Positions 1 to 8,637 of a stretch of DNA of 52,680 nt are shown in pieces; within the stretch, counting starts at the first letter, position 1, and every line of letters starts with the position of its first letter. Source of the stretch: Cetobacterium sp. ZOR0034 (GTDB lineage: Bacteria; Fusobacteriota; Fusobacteriia; Fusobacteriales; Fusobacteriaceae). The notes beneath the pieces are model-generated. The model saw only the letters and a program-made list of their open reading frames with translations. It was not told the origin of the DNA and searched no databases. The stretch lies in contig NZ_JTLI01000035.1 of assembly GCF_000799075.1 (NCBI RefSeq), positions 1 through 52,680 on the forward strand, read 5' to 3'. The position numbers were made by a program, and so were the translations under genes.

Positions 1-282
1 TAACATATTTCCTTCTTTTAAGCTTTCTCTTGAATAATCAATTACTTTTGGCATATTTGAATATTGATAAATCTTATAAGTATATGATTCATACATCGAA
101 TTCTGAATTTTATTGAAAATAATTTCACTGTTCATTTTTTCTTGAATTTTTTTAAAAACTCTTTTATTTTCTATATTTATATGCCTTATATAACTATAGA
201 ACATTTGCAAAATAACTGTAACTATAAACAAAACTACAATCATCTCTACTAAAGTAGTCCCTTTATTTTTGTTTATATACAT
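1..282 (-). CDS. Prepilin-like protein, 3' end outside the window
   Basis: This is the N-terminal 94 residues of a protein that runs off the left edge. It begins MYINKNKGTTLVEMIVVLFIV, i.e. a short basic leader, a Gly, then Thr-Thr-Leu-Val-Glu with Glu at +5 and a hydrophobic stretch. That is the type IV prepilin / pseudopilin N-terminal methylation signal, cut by prepilin peptidase after the Gly. The rest is lysine-rich and has no motif I recognise. Its start overlaps the 3' end of the preceding pseudopilin gene by 20 bp, so it is the last visible gene of the pilus operon that begins near 4378. It is probably a minor pilin. The part lying beyond the window cannot be judged. Confidence 0.75.
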   Translation of the reverse strand, partial: MYINKNKGTTLVEMIVVLFIVTVILQMFYSYIRHINIENKRVFKKIQEKMNSEIIFNKIQNSMYESYTYKIYQYSNMPKVIDYSRESLKEGNML

Positions 283-598
283 ATAAAATACTCTCTCTCT
301 TTAAATACTTCTTATAAATAATTATTTCAAATTTATAAAGCTCCTCATATATAATTTTCTTTTTTATATCAATTATTATTTCTTTATCTTCAGATAAATA
401 ATCTATACCTATATTGTTCCATTTATAAAAAGACCTAACTTTTTCAATTTCATTTTCTAAAATTTTATAATCTTCTAAAAAATTAAGATTTCTTTTTAAA
501 TATATGATTCCAGAAAATATTGGATTGATAACTAATAAGATTATAACCAGTGAAATTAATATCTCTATATATGTTGATCCTCTTTTAGAATTTGTCAT
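263..598 (-). CDS. Minor pseudopilin (prepilin-type N-terminus)
   Basis: A small protein of about 111 residues starting MTNSKRGSTYIEILISLVII. The basic leader, Gly cleavage site, Glu at +5 and hydrophobic helix are the prepilin methylation signature (family knowledge), so it should be processed by the peptidase encoded just upstream. I chose the ATG at 598 because GGTGA lies five bases before it; an in-frame ATG at 610 would add four residues. The body is short and rich in Lys, Ile and Glu, without a recognisable globular domain. It overlaps the end of the peptidase gene and the start of the next prepilin gene, indicating translational coupling. Probably a minor pilin that primes or caps the fibre. 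Confidence 0.7.
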   Translation of the reverse strand: MTNSKRGSTYIEILISLVIILLVINPIFSGIIYLKRNLNFLEDYKILENEIEKVRSFYKWNNIGIDYLSEDKEIIIDIKKKIIYEELYKFEIIIYKKYLKRESILYVYKQK

Positions 599-1046
599 AT
601 AGCTCACCATATTTTAATATTATGTATGAAAAAATTAAAAAAGGTCCAAAAGCTATCTCTTTTTCTAAAGTTTTAAAAAATACATACTTAATAACTATAT
701 AGATTAGCGCTGAAATAAAACTTATGTTTATAAACAATAATATATTTATAAAATTTTGAAATTTCAATAACATCCCTATTGAAATCATCAACTTAATATC
801 CCCTAACCCTATGCACTCTTTTTTAAAGAAATCGCTACCATAAGTATATAAAAATATAAATGGTAACGTATAAAGAGCACTTCCTATAACTCGTTCTCTC
901 AAATCACCATAAAAAAATCCAAAGTAAATACCTATACAAAGAAGTGCTATATTACTTTTATTCAATATTATTTTCTCTTTGAAATCTCTAAATATTATTT
1001 CAAATAAAATAAATATCTCTAATATATGAATCAAATATCCTCCCAT
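585..1046 (-). CDS. Prepilin peptidase, A24 family, short form
   Basis: A 153-residue polytopic membrane protein. It has the two aspartates expected of A24 aspartic prepilin peptidases: Asp in FRDFKEKIIL near residue 21 and Asp in GLGDIKLM near residue 81 (the GxGDxK motif). It lacks the N-terminal cysteine-containing methyltransferase half of PilD/ComC-type enzymes, so it resembles the minimal TadV/CpaA layout and may only cleave, not methylate. Role: removing leaders from the four prepilins encoded in this operon, at the inner membrane. The ATG at 1046 follows GAGGAG; a TTG at 1034 after GGGAGG is an alternative. It overlaps the pilin gene upstream by 16 bp. Confidence 0.85.
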   Translation of the reverse strand: MGGYLIHILEIFILFEIIFRDFKEKIILNKSNIALLCIGIYFGFFYGDLRERVIGSALYTLPFIFLYTYGSDFFKKECIGLGDIKLMISIGMLLKFQNFINILLFINISFISALIYIVIKYVFFKTLEKEIAFGPFLIFSYIILKYGELYDKF

Positions 1047-1486
1047 TTTTCTCCTCGAATATTATATTCTTGTTTTGAATCTTTAGGAGTTAAGATAAAA
1101 TGTGTGTTTCCTGTGTCTAAATTAACTTTTACTTCTCCACCATAAGTTATCTCTCCGTCTGGTGTTGACTTACTTCCTCCTATTTCAAGTAAAAGATCAT
1201 CTCCATCTCCTGGTTTTGGGACTTTATTTTTTCCAATATAATTTTCTAAATTTTCCAATACTTCAGACATATTAGTTATTCCAGTACTCGGCCATGGATA
1301 AGAACCTTTTTCTAAATAGTAAGTCTCTGATGCAACACGCAAATTTTGAAGAGTATTAATAGCTTTTGAATCTTTTGCCATAGCAAGATAATCCCTCACC
1401 TTAGGCACAATAAAGCTACTTAAGATTCCAATAACTCCTAAAACTAAGATAATCTCAATAACACTAAACCCTTCTCTTCTTTTCAT
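1031..1486 (-). CDS. Major type IV pilin / PulG-like pseudopilin
   Basis: A 151-residue protein with an excellent prepilin leader: MKRREGFSVIEIILVLGVIG, with cleavage expected between Gly6 and Phe7 and Glu at +5. After the helix comes the alpha1-C region typical of PilA/GspG proteins (DYLAMAKDSKAINTLQNLRVASETYYLEKGSYP), then a small beta domain ending in a Gly/Asp-rich loop. Of the four prepilins here it is the one with a complete PulG-like fold, so it is the best candidate for the main fibre subunit. AGGAGG precedes the ATG at the proper distance. It lies between the GspF-like gene and the prepilin peptidase gene. Confidence 0.85.
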   Translation of the reverse strand: MKRREGFSVIEIILVLGVIGILSSFIVPKVRDYLAMAKDSKAINTLQNLRVASETYYLEKGSYPWPSTGITNMSEVLENLENYIGKNKVPKPGDGDDLLLEIGGSKSTPDGEITYGGEVKVNLDTGNTHFILTPKDSKQEYNIRGEKWEDI

Positions 1487-1497
1487 TAACCCTCCTT

Positions 1498-2520
1498 CTA
1501 AACATTTAAAATATCGTCTATATTTAAAATTGGTAAATATAAACCAACAACAAAAACACTTATTATTATTCCTATTATCAATAATAAAAATGGTTCTACT
1601 AATTTTAAAATCATTTTCAATCTTTTATTTAACTCCTCCTCTCTCACTAAAGCAATCTCTTTTAATATCAAAATTACGTTTCCACTCTCTTCTCCAACTC
1701 TAACCATATCAATCTCTTCTAAAGAAAAAAAACCTAATCTTTTAAAACAATTAGAAAGAAGATCACCTTTTTTTATATTTTTTAAAATATATATTTTATT
1801 TTTTAAAAATCCAGATTCTAAATTCTCTAAAATTATATCAATACCTTTGTCTATAGAAATACCCGATTCTAAAAGAGTTGATAAGTTATCTAAAATACTT
1901 ATCATATATTTTTCAATTAAAAATTTTTTAACTATAGGAATTTTATATAATGTTTTTTTCATAACTTTCGATTTTAAGCAAAAAAAAACTACACAAATAT
2001 AAATTAAAATTGTGTAGGGATATTTTGATAATATATTTTTAATTTTTAAGATAAATCTTGTTATTAATGGGAGCTCATTTGGATTTAATGAATAAACAGT
2101 CTCAAAATTTGGGACTATAAAATAAAATATTAAAAGAATTATTATTGTCGATATAACTAAAATAAAAATAGGATATGATAGTGCTATTTTTATTTCGTTT
2201 TTTAATCTCTCTTTTTTCTCTTTCATTTGTGCTATTTTTAAAAAACCATCTCCCATTTTTCCTATATTTTCAGAGACATAAATAATCAGAAGTTCCCTCT
2301 CTTTTATAAGTTCTTCGTCCTTTAATATAAAATAGATATTTTCTCCTTTTTGCAATCTTCTATCCAGATTCAAAATTCTAGATTTTAATAATTTATTTTT
2401 TGAACTATTTTTTTGAAATTCAATTGCTTTTTTTAAAGGAATTCCAGCATTTAACAACCTTCCTATCCTTAAATATAGATTTTGAAGCTCCTTATCTTTA
2501 ATTTTTCTTTTTAAAATCAT
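1498..2520 (-). CDS. GspF/PilC-type inner-membrane pilus assembly protein
   Basis: A 340-residue platform protein of the type II secretion / type IV pilus F family. It shows the expected duplicated cytoplasmic four-helix domain (first copy around residues 10-110, second around 190-300, including ILDNLSTLLESGISIDKGIDII) and three hydrophobic segments: roughly 117-143, 168-187 and the C-terminal 305-335. Family role: it links the assembly ATPase to pilin extraction from the membrane. The ATG at 2520 overlaps the stop of the ATPase gene as ATGA, so translation is coupled; an upstream in-frame start at 2529 is possible but less likely. It precedes the major pilin gene. Confidence 0.88.
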   Translation of the reverse strand: MILKRKIKDKELQNLYLRIGRLLNAGIPLKKAIEFQKNSSKNKLLKSRILNLDRRLQKGENIYFILKDEELIKERELLIIYVSENIGKMGDGFLKIAQMKEKKERLKNEIKIALSYPIFILVISTIIILLIFYFIVPNFETVYSLNPNELPLITRFILKIKNILSKYPYTILIYICVVFFCLKSKVMKKTLYKIPIVKKFLIEKYMISILDNLSTLLESGISIDKGIDIILENLESGFLKNKIYILKNIKKGDLLSNCFKRLGFFSLEEIDMVRVGEESGNVILILKEIALVREEELNKRLKMILKLVEPFLLLIIGIIISVFVVGLYLPILNIDDILNV

Positions 2521-3662
2521 ACAAAACACTCTCTTAATATTTCTTCTTTTGTTGTTATTTTTTCTGATACCTTTGAATATCCGTTTTCTAAAAGATTTTT
2601 AAATCCTTCCTCTCTCAAATAATCCTCTAGCTCTTTTGTTGTTCCGTTAAGTATAAAATCTCTTATCTGTTTATTAAAAAAAATTATTTCTTCAACAGCT
2701 TCTCTTCCCTTAAATCCTTCATTACAACACTCCCTATTTTTTTCACCTCCACAATAACCACATAGTTTTCTAACTAATCTTTGACTTTCAATCGCTGTTA
2801 TTGCTGTAGCTATAATAAATCGATCTATTCCAAAATTTATCAATCTATCTATAGCTGATAATGAATCTATCGTATGTAGAGTACTGACAACTAAATGTCC
2901 TGTTAAAGAAGCCATTAAAGCAATCTCTGCTGTTTCTTTATCTCTTATCTCTCCAACTAAAATTATATCTGGATCTTGTCTTAAAACACTTCTTAATATC
3001 GTTGAAAAATCTAATCCAATCTCACTTTTACACTGAATTTGATTTATTTCTGTTAGTTGATATTCTATTGGGTCTTCAATTGTTACTATATTCAAATTTT
3101 CATTTTGTAAATAATTAACAATAGAGTAAAGTGTCGTTGTCTTTCCACTTCCTGTAGGCCCACAAAAAAGTAATAATCCACTCTTTTTTTTCAATAAATC
3201 TTTCAATCTAATCAAGTTATTAGATGAAAAACCTAAATTATCTATCGAAAGATCTGATATATTATTTTTTAATAACCTAACTACAACACGTTCTCCAAAA
3301 ATCGTTGGTGTTAGTGAGACTCTAAAATCTATTTTCTCATCTTTAAATTGTCCTTTAAATCTCCCATCTTGTGGTAATCTTTTTTCCCCTATATCAAGCT
3401 CACTCATCAATTTTATTTTGGTTATTAATCTTACACCTAAACTTTTGCTTATCTCAGTATATTTTCTCAAATGTCCATCTATTCTAACTCTTATTTTAAT
3501 AAAACCCTCTTTTGATTCTATATGAATATCCGAAACTCTTTCTTTCAAGCTATAAAAAATAAGTTCATTTAAAATTTCTGTTATATCTTCTTTGTTATAT
3601 TTTAAATCTTTCAACTCTTTTATTTCAAAAACATCTCTTTTAAAATATATATCTTCTTGCAT
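2517..3662 (-). CDS. GspE/PilB-type pilus assembly ATPase
   Basis: A 381-residue secretion ATPase. Walker A GPTGSGKTT is at residues 168-176, the Walker B region with VGEIRD ends near 241, and HLVVSTLHT is near 256-263. It lacks the long N-terminal MshEN-type domain of PilB/GspE and starts almost directly at the N2 domain (SDIHIES). The C-terminal zinc motif is unusually compact: Cys301, Cys304, Cys312 and Cys313 instead of two well separated CxxC pairs. It powers fibre assembly at the inner membrane. An AGAGGGG ribosome site overlaps the end of the small protein gene upstream, and its stop overlaps the GspF-like start. Assembly rather than retraction is inferred from the operon. Confidence 0.9.
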   Translation of the reverse strand: MQEDIYFKRDVFEIKELKDLKYNKEDITEILNELIFYSLKERVSDIHIESKEGFIKIRVRIDGHLRKYTEISKSLGVRLITKIKLMSELDIGEKRLPQDGRFKGQFKDEKIDFRVSLTPTIFGERVVVRLLKNNISDLSIDNLGFSSNNLIRLKDLLKKKSGLLLFCGPTGSGKTTTLYSIVNYLQNENLNIVTIEDPIEYQLTEINQIQCKSEIGLDFSTILRSVLRQDPDIILVGEIRDKETAEIALMASLTGHLVVSTLHTIDSLSAIDRLINFGIDRFIIATAITAIESQRLVRKLCGYCGGEKNRECCNEGFKGREAVEEIIFFNKQIRDFILNGTTKELEDYLREEGFKNLLENGYSKVSEKITTKEEILRECFV

Positions 3663-3812
3663 TTAAACCCCTCTTTGAATTTTTAGAATTTGAAGGTTCA
3701 CTTTTTTTTCTGAATTTGAAACTTTAACATATTTTTTCAAATGACCTCTTTCAGTTTCAACTTTTATTAAAACAACAGTTATTAAAAAAAATGCATATAT
3801 CTTATACCTCAA
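3663..3812 (-). CDS. Small membrane protein in the pilus operon (49 aa, TTG start)
   Basis: A 49-codon reading frame fills the gap between a pseudopilin gene and the assembly ATPase gene. It starts at a TTG whose last two bases overlap the upstream TGA stop, with AGGAGG about seven bases before it, and its TAA stop abuts the ATG of the ATPase gene. The product begins (M)RYKIYAFFLITVVLIKVE, a single membrane-spanning helix, followed by a basic tail ending in KIQRGV. It has no Gly-x4-Glu prepilin signature. No family is recognised. The overlap, ribosome site and absence of spare bases on either side argue that it is translated. It may be a small pilus-assembly accessory protein; that function is inference from position only. 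Confidence 0.65.
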   Translation of the reverse strand: MRYKIYAFFLITVVLIKVETERGHLKKYVKVSNSEKKVNLQILKIQRGV

Positions 3813-4378
3813 TATATCTCCTCCTCTTTCCAACCAACTCTTTCTTCGCCTTCTGTGGAGTAATGATATTGTATTATATTCTCGTATGTCACTCCTTTTA
3901 CGTTCATATTTAAATATGTATTTATTTTTAAAATTTTTTCTCTTTGAAAGGTATAAAATGCTAACCTATTTTCTACTTGGTCTCTATAACCAAAAATATA
4001 AAGAGTAAAAGCTTTACTTAAATTTCCTGTAATTGTTGTTTCTACATTAAACTTTGGATTTCTAGATCGATTATATGGTATTTCATAATTTAACTTTTTT
4101 GATAAAAATAGTTTTTCCACTAAAAAATTATTTCTTTTTATCCTTACTTCCTTTTCTAAAAAATCCAACTCAATTAAATATTTCTCTTTTAAATAAAGCG
4201 ACTTCATAGAATATTTTGAAAATGTAATTTGCAAAAGTCTTCTATCTTTTTCAAGATCAAATTTTTCATTGATTTTAATAATTTTTACAAATAAAAAAGA
4301 GCTAACAATAAAAATAATAGTAACAACCACTATTGTTTCTAAAAAAGTTAGCCCTTTGTTTTTTGTATTTTTGTTCAT
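3809..4378 (-). CDS. Pseudopilin (prepilin-type N-terminus)
   Basis: About 189 residues, starting MNKNTKNKGLTFLETIVVVTIIF: basic leader, Gly, Leu-Thr-Phe-Leu-Glu (Glu +5), and a hydrophobic helix, the prepilin signature. The C-terminal two thirds look like a beta-rich minor pilin head (GspH/FimT-like size), with no cysteine pair. I placed the start at ATG 4378, five bases after AAGGTGA; the in-frame GTG at 4384 is part of that ribosome site. It is the first pilus gene of the operon, following the PHP phosphatase gene by about 20 bp, so the phosphatase may be co-transcribed. A housekeeping minor pilin is the likely role. Confidence 0.75.
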   Translation of the reverse strand: MNKNTKNKGLTFLETIVVVTIIFIVSSFLFVKIIKINEKFDLEKDRRLLQITFSKYSMKSLYLKEKYLIELDFLEKEVRIKRNNFLVEKLFLSKKLNYEIPYNRSRNPKFNVETTITGNLSKAFTLYIFGYRDQVENRLAFYTFQREKILKINTYLNMNVKGVTYENIIQYHYSTEGEERVGWKEEEIY

Positions 4379-4399
4379 AATCACCTTCTTTTAAAGAAA

Positions 4400-5215
4400 T
4401 TATTTTATTTTTTTAAAAGATACATCTAGCTGATCAAAAGATGATATATATTTTACTCCTATGCTTTCTAAGAAATCATAAGCTCTTTTAAAATCTTTTC
4501 CTAAGTCTGATGCTTTATGTGAATCTGAACCTATAGTTATAATCTCTCCACCTAATTCAAAATAACGTTTTATTATATTATCACATGGGTAAAATCTATT
4601 TTCATTATATCTTATTCCCGAAGTATTTATTTCAATTCCTTTTCCCTTTGAAATTAGTTTTTTTAAAATAGTGTCAATAAGGTCCTGATACATTATATAA
4701 TCTATAAATCCTTTTTTGTCAAGTCCCCCATATCTTGTAATAAAATCAAGATGTCCTTGAACACTAAATTGGTTGAAGTTTTCCACGCTTTTTAATATTT
4801 CAAAAAAATATTTGTCATGAGCTTCATCTCTTGTTTTATCGCTCCAAAATTCTTTTTGATCAACTAAAAGCCTATCCACAGTATGAACAGATGAAATTAT
4901 AAAATCAAATGGATATCTCTTTATGATTTCATCTCCAATCTCCCCTAAATGCTTTTGTATTCCAAACTCCATACCTAATTTTATATCTAAGTCATTTTTA
5001 TAAAACTCTTTTAATTTTAAAATTGTAGGAACATACTCATCTAAATTTAAATAAAAATTTGAATCATTCGATACTGTTTTTATATCTAAATCCATATGAT
5101 CAGTTATTGCAATCTCTTTAATTCCTAATTCAATAGCTCTTTTACAGATTTTATCTAAGTCCTCAACACTATCTCCAGAAAAACTACTATGTATATGATA
5201 ATCACTTATAATCAA
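4400..5215 (-). CDS. PHP-family histidinol-phosphatase-like phosphoesterase
   Basis: A 271-residue PHP-domain protein. Metal-ligand motifs visible are DYHIHSSFSGD at the N-terminus, ITDHMD around residue 37, IISSVHTVD near 105, VQGHLDF near 155 and TIGSDSHKASDLGKDF near 230. This is the HisK/HisJ monofunctional histidinol-phosphatase layout, which would convert L-histidinol phosphate to histidinol, but PHP enzymes with other phospho-substrates look alike, and no his genes are next to it. The start is a TTG at 5215 preceded by GAGGAGG, a strong site. It is the first gene after the mnmG terminator and about 20 bp from the pilus genes. Confidence 0.75.
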   Translation of the reverse strand: MIISDYHIHSSFSGDSVEDLDKICKRAIELGIKEIAITDHMDLDIKTVSNDSNFYLNLDEYVPTILKLKEFYKNDLDIKLGMEFGIQKHLGEIGDEIIKRYPFDFIISSVHTVDRLLVDQKEFWSDKTRDEAHDKYFFEILKSVENFNQFSVQGHLDFITRYGGLDKKGFIDYIMYQDLIDTILKKLISKGKGIEINTSGIRYNENRFYPCDNIIKRYFELGGEIITIGSDSHKASDLGKDFKRAYDFLESIGVKYISSFDQLDVSFKKIK

Positions 5216-5257
5216 CTTTGTCCTCCTCGATATTTTATTACAAATATAAGTATAACA

Positions 5258-5306
5258 AAAAAAACTGTAATTACAAGTTTATTTAACTTTGTATTTACAG
5301 TTTTTA
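5258..5306 (-). terminator. Intrinsic terminator downstream of mnmG
   Basis: Read on the minus strand, AAAACTGTAA and a following imperfect arm pair with TTACAGTTTT across a short loop, ending in a run of T. It lies between the mnmG stop (5322) and the PHP gene start. Confidence 0.6.
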
Positions 5307-5320
5307 TTTTTGTTCGTAGT
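5302..5320 (-). repeat. 19-bp motif after mnmG, inverted copy after alr
   Basis: On the minus strand ACTACGAACAAAAATAAAA directly follows the mnmG stop codon. The same 19 bases occur on the plus strand at 16850-16868, starting in the stop codon of alr. About half of the match is A-rich and could be chance; the ACTACGAAC half is not low-complexity. Confidence 0.5.
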
Positions 5321-5321
5321 A

Positions 5322-7172
5322 CTATTTTTTTAATGTTGCTAATAGAAGTGCGATATCGTTTCCTGTAACACCACTTATTCTAGAAGCTTCTCCTATAGAT
5401 AAAGGCTTTATCTCTTTCATTCCGGCCCTAGCTATATTAGATATTCCAACAACAGTGTCGAAATCAAAATCTTCAGCTATACTTAAAGCCTCTAATCTTT
5501 TAAATCTTTCAATCTGCTCTCTTTCTCTTTCAATAAATACTTCATATTTTATCATTGTTTCTATCTGATTTTTAACAAACTCTGGATATTCAGGAATATC
5601 TAAAAGATGTGCTAAATCATCGTATGAAACCTCTTTAAATTTTAAAAGTTCACTAGCTTGAACTCCTTTTGTTAGTCTTTGCTCAGTTCCCTTTTTTTCT
5701 AATATTTCATTAGCATCTTTCATCGGAACTTTTGTTTCTTTTATTCTTTCAATTTCAGAGTAAACATCTGCTCTACATTTTTTTAAGAACTCTATTTTTT
5801 CTTTAGGTACTATTCCTATCTCTTCAGCTTTATCTAAGAGCCTCATAAAGCCATTATCAAATCTCAGAGTTAATCTATATTCAGATCTTGATGGAAGCAC
5901 TCTATAAGGCTCTGGAGTCTTTTTATGAATGATATCATCAACTAATACTCCTATATATCCTTCACTTCTATCAAATATCACTGCAGCTTTATTTAAAGTT
6001 TTTCTAGCTGCATTAACCCCTGCTATGAATCCTTGAGTAGCTGCCTCTTCATATCCAGAAGTACCATTTATCTGCCCACCAAAATATAATCCTTTTATTT
6101 TCTTACTTTCTAAACTTGGATAAAGTTGTGAAGCTGGAGCATAGTCATATTCTACAGCATATCCATATCTCATTATTTTAGCATTTTCCAACCCTTTTAT
6201 TGATTTTAACATTGCATCTTGAGCAAATGGAGGCATTGCTGTTGTAAGACCATTTACATAAAGTTCATTCGATTCACTAGATTCTAACTCTAAGAAAATT
6301 TGATGATCAAATTTATCTGGGAAATTTAAAACTTTTCTATCTAATGAAGGACAATGTCTTGGTCCATGAGTTTCAATTATCCCTGAAACTATCGGAGAAT
6401 ACTTTAACATCTCTTTTGTTACATTCAATGTTTCTTCTGATGTATGTGTTAACCATGTTGGAACAACGTTATTTCTCTCTTTCTCTGTATAGATTGAGAA
6501 ATATCTAGGGTGTTCTTCTCCATATAGAGGTTTCATTACAGAAAAATCTACTGTTCTTTTATCTATTCTTGGAGGTGTTGCTGTTTGGTATCTTTCAAGT
6601 AATATTCCATTTTTTTCTAAACTTTCTGATAATTTCTCTGCAGAATTTTCTCCCATTCTACCCGCAGGATATTTAACATCACCAATAACAATTCTACCTT
6701 TTAAAAATGTCCCTGTTGCTAAAACTACAGTTTCAGAATAATAATCTATTCCCAAAGCAGTTCTAACACCTTTTATAACTCCATCCTCAACTAAAATTTC
6801 ATCGACACTATCTTGCATGATTTCTAAATTTTCAGTTGCTTCTAATAGTGTTTTCATTTTTGTTCTATATAAAAATTTATCTGCTTGACCTCTTGTTATT
6901 CTTGCAGCAGGTCCTTTACTTGTATTTAAGTGCTTTAATTGAAGATTATATTGATCAGTATGTCTTCCCATCTCTCCACCTAACACATCTATCTCAGCAA
7001 CTAAGTTACTCTTTCCAGGACCTCCTATAGAAGGATTACAAGACATCATTCCTATATTATCTAACGATAAAGTAAATAATAGTGTATTTCTATTCAATCT
7101 AGCACTTGCTAAAGCTGCTTCAACCCCAGCATGTCCTCCACCTACAACAATTACATCATACTTAAAACTCAT
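5322..7172 (-). CDS. mnmG: tRNA uridine-5-carboxymethylaminomethyl modification enzyme MnmG
   Basis: A 616-residue FAD protein, the usual MnmG length. The N-terminus has the dinucleotide-binding motif VVGGGHAGVEAA, followed by MSCNPSIGGPGKSNLVAEIDVLGG, and later the family blocks GLYFGGQINGTSGYEEAA and PEPYRVLPSRSEYRLTLR. With MnmE it installs the cmnm5/nm5 group on the wobble U34 of tRNAs such as Gln, Lys and Glu, using methylene-tetrahydrofolate. I place the start at ATG 7172, eight bases after AAAGGAG; an upstream frame extension of 11 codons is not supported. It follows mnmE but a hairpin lies between the two genes. The order rpmH-rnpA-yidD-yidC-jag-mnmE-mnmG is the classic origin-proximal cluster. 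Confidence 0.97.
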   Translation of the reverse strand: MSFKYDVIVVGGGHAGVEAALASARLNRNTLLFTLSLDNIGMMSCNPSIGGPGKSNLVAEIDVLGGEMGRHTDQYNLQLKHLNTSKGPAARITRGQADKFLYRTKMKTLLEATENLEIMQDSVDEILVEDGVIKGVRTALGIDYYSETVVLATGTFLKGRIVIGDVKYPAGRMGENSAEKLSESLEKNGILLERYQTATPPRIDKRTVDFSVMKPLYGEEHPRYFSIYTEKERNNVVPTWLTHTSEETLNVTKEMLKYSPIVSGIIETHGPRHCPSLDRKVLNFPDKFDHQIFLELESSESNELYVNGLTTAMPPFAQDAMLKSIKGLENAKIMRYGYAVEYDYAPASQLYPSLESKKIKGLYFGGQINGTSGYEEAATQGFIAGVNAARKTLNKAAVIFDRSEGYIGVLVDDIIHKKTPEPYRVLPSRSEYRLTLRFDNGFMRLLDKAEEIGIVPKEKIEFLKKCRADVYSEIERIKETKVPMKDANEILEKKGTEQRLTKGVQASELLKFKEVSYDDLAHLLDIPEYPEFVKNQIETMIKYEVFIEREREQIERFKRLEALSIAEDFDFDTVVGISNIARAGMKEIKPLSIGEASRISGVTGNDIALLLATLKK

Positions 7173-7217
7173 ACTATTTCTCCTTTTATTTTTGTCCATA
7201 TACATAAATAAATGTCA

Positions 7218-7253
7218 AAAAAATTATAGCCACAGACAATAAATCCGTGGCTA
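7218..7253 (-). terminator. Hairpin between mnmE and mnmG
   Basis: On the minus strand TAGCCAC pairs with GTGGCTA around a loop of about 13 bases, followed by TAATTTTTTTG. It looks like an intrinsic terminator or partial terminator placed just after the mnmE stop codon, so mnmG may be expressed by read-through or its own weak promoter. Confidence 0.65.
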
Positions 7254-7258
7254 ATACT

Positions 7259-8626
7259 TTATTTTCCTACACAGAAATTACTAAAGATATGATCTAAAAG
7301 ATCTTCGTTACTAATTTCTCCCGTTACCTCTGACAATGAATCTAAAGCCTCTTTTAAATCTACTGCTATTAAATCCATCGGTAATCCCATATCTATTGTT
7401 TCAAATATATTTTCTACAGCTTGTTTAGTTTTTTCTAGCGCAGACTTATGTCTAACATTAGTGATAACTAATTTTTGTGAACTGTCCTCAACTTGTCCAG
7501 AAACTATATAATTATAAATTTCCTTCTCCATTGAATCTATTCCAATTTTTTCTAATGCAGAAATTTTTATCCATTTTTTTATTTTTGTTAATGGTGTCGT
7601 ATCTAACTTAGATTCAATATCGGTTTTATTTATAAGCCCAATAACTTTATCCGCTTGAATTCTTTCATGGATTTTTAAATCCTCTTCATCTAGCTCTCTA
7701 GAGTTATCAACTACAAATAAAACTAAATCTGCTTTATCTATAAGTTCTTTTGATTTTTCTACACCTATATTTTCTACTAAATCATCTGTTTTTCTGATTC
7801 CAGCTGTATCAACTAAAACTAGTGGAACACCGTTTAAGTTTACAACTTCTTCAATTATATCTCTAGTAGTTCCAGCTACATGAGTTACTATAGCTCTTTC
7901 TTCTCTTAAAACAGAGTTTAATAAACTTGATTTTCCAACATTAGGTTTTCCAACAATAGCTGTTTTAACTCCCTCTTTAATCATTTTTCCTTTATTATAA
8001 GATTTGATTAAAGCATCTGTTGTATTAACAACATTGTGTAAGTTATCTACTAAATCATCTGGTAGAGGGTCATCTATCCCCTCTTCAGGATAATCTAATA
8101 CAACATTAACATGAGCAGAAACATCTAAAAGTTGCTTTTTTAATATATCTATTTGCTCTCTTAAATCTCCTCTTAATTGATTTAAAGAAAGAGAAATACT
8201 TTTATCTGTTTTACCATGAATTAAATCAATTACAGCTTCTGCTTGAGTTAAATCCAATCTTCCATTTAAGAAAGCTCTTCTTGTAAATTCACCAATTTCA
8301 GCTATTCTAGCTCCACTTTTTAGAACTAACTCTAAAACTCTTTCTGTAATTAAAAATCCTCCATGACAATTAATTTCTACAATATCCTCTTTTGTATAAG
8401 TGTTAGGTCCTTTCATTATAGAAACTAAAACTTCATCTATCAACTCTTCTCCATCATAAAGATGACCGTAGTTTATACTGAAGTTTCTAAGATCACTAAC
8501 ATTTTTATTTGATATAGGTTTAAATATTTTTGTTAGTATACATAAAGAATCACTTCCTGACATTCTAACAATTCCTATTCCACCTTCTCCTCTTGGAGTT
8601 GAAATGGCAGCAATAGTATCAAACAT
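7259..8626 (-). CDS. mnmE: tRNA modification GTPase MnmE
   Basis: A 455-residue protein of standard MnmE length. Order: N-terminal folate-binding domain ([24 protein letters not shown]), helical domain, an inserted G domain with G1 GKPNVGKSS, the TTRDI switch, DTAG and NKTD, and the C-terminal Cys motif ending FCVGK. It works with MnmG on wobble uridine of tRNA; potassium-stimulated GTP hydrolysis is known for the family. I favour the ATG at 8626 because AGGGGTGA sits five bases upstream; a GTG at 8635 would add three residues and would lie inside that ribosome site. The jag stop is at 8638, so the two genes are practically contiguous. Confidence 0.97.
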   Translation of the reverse strand: MFDTIAAISTPRGEGGIGIVRMSGSDSLCILTKIFKPISNKNVSDLRNFSINYGHLYDGEELIDEVLVSIMKGPNTYTKEDIVEINCHGGFLITERVLELVLKSGARIAEIGEFTRRAFLNGRLDLTQAEAVIDLIHGKTDKSISLSLNQLRGDLREQIDILKKQLLDVSAHVNVVLDYPEEGIDDPLPDDLVDNLHNVVNTTDALIKSYNKGKMIKEGVKTAIVGKPNVGKSSLLNSVLREERAIVTHVAGTTRDIIEEVVNLNGVPLVLVDTAGIRKTDDLVENIGVEKSKELIDKADLVLFVVDNSRELDEEDLKIHERIQADKVIGLINKTDIESKLDTTPLTKIKKWIKISALEKIGIDSMEKEIYNYIVSGQVEDSSQKLVITNVRHKSALEKTKQAVENIFETIDMGLPMDLIAVDLKEALDSLSEVTGEISNEDLLDHIFSNFCVGK

Positions 8627-8637
8627 ATAACTCACCC

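Noticed and set aside
4855..4890. DnaA-box-like CTATCCACA
   Set aside because: Single imperfect match inside the PHP phosphatase coding region.
7173..7205. Eleven extra codons before mnmG
   Set aside because: AAAGGAG lies between them and ATG 7172, and MnmG proteins begin shortly before the GGGHAG motif.
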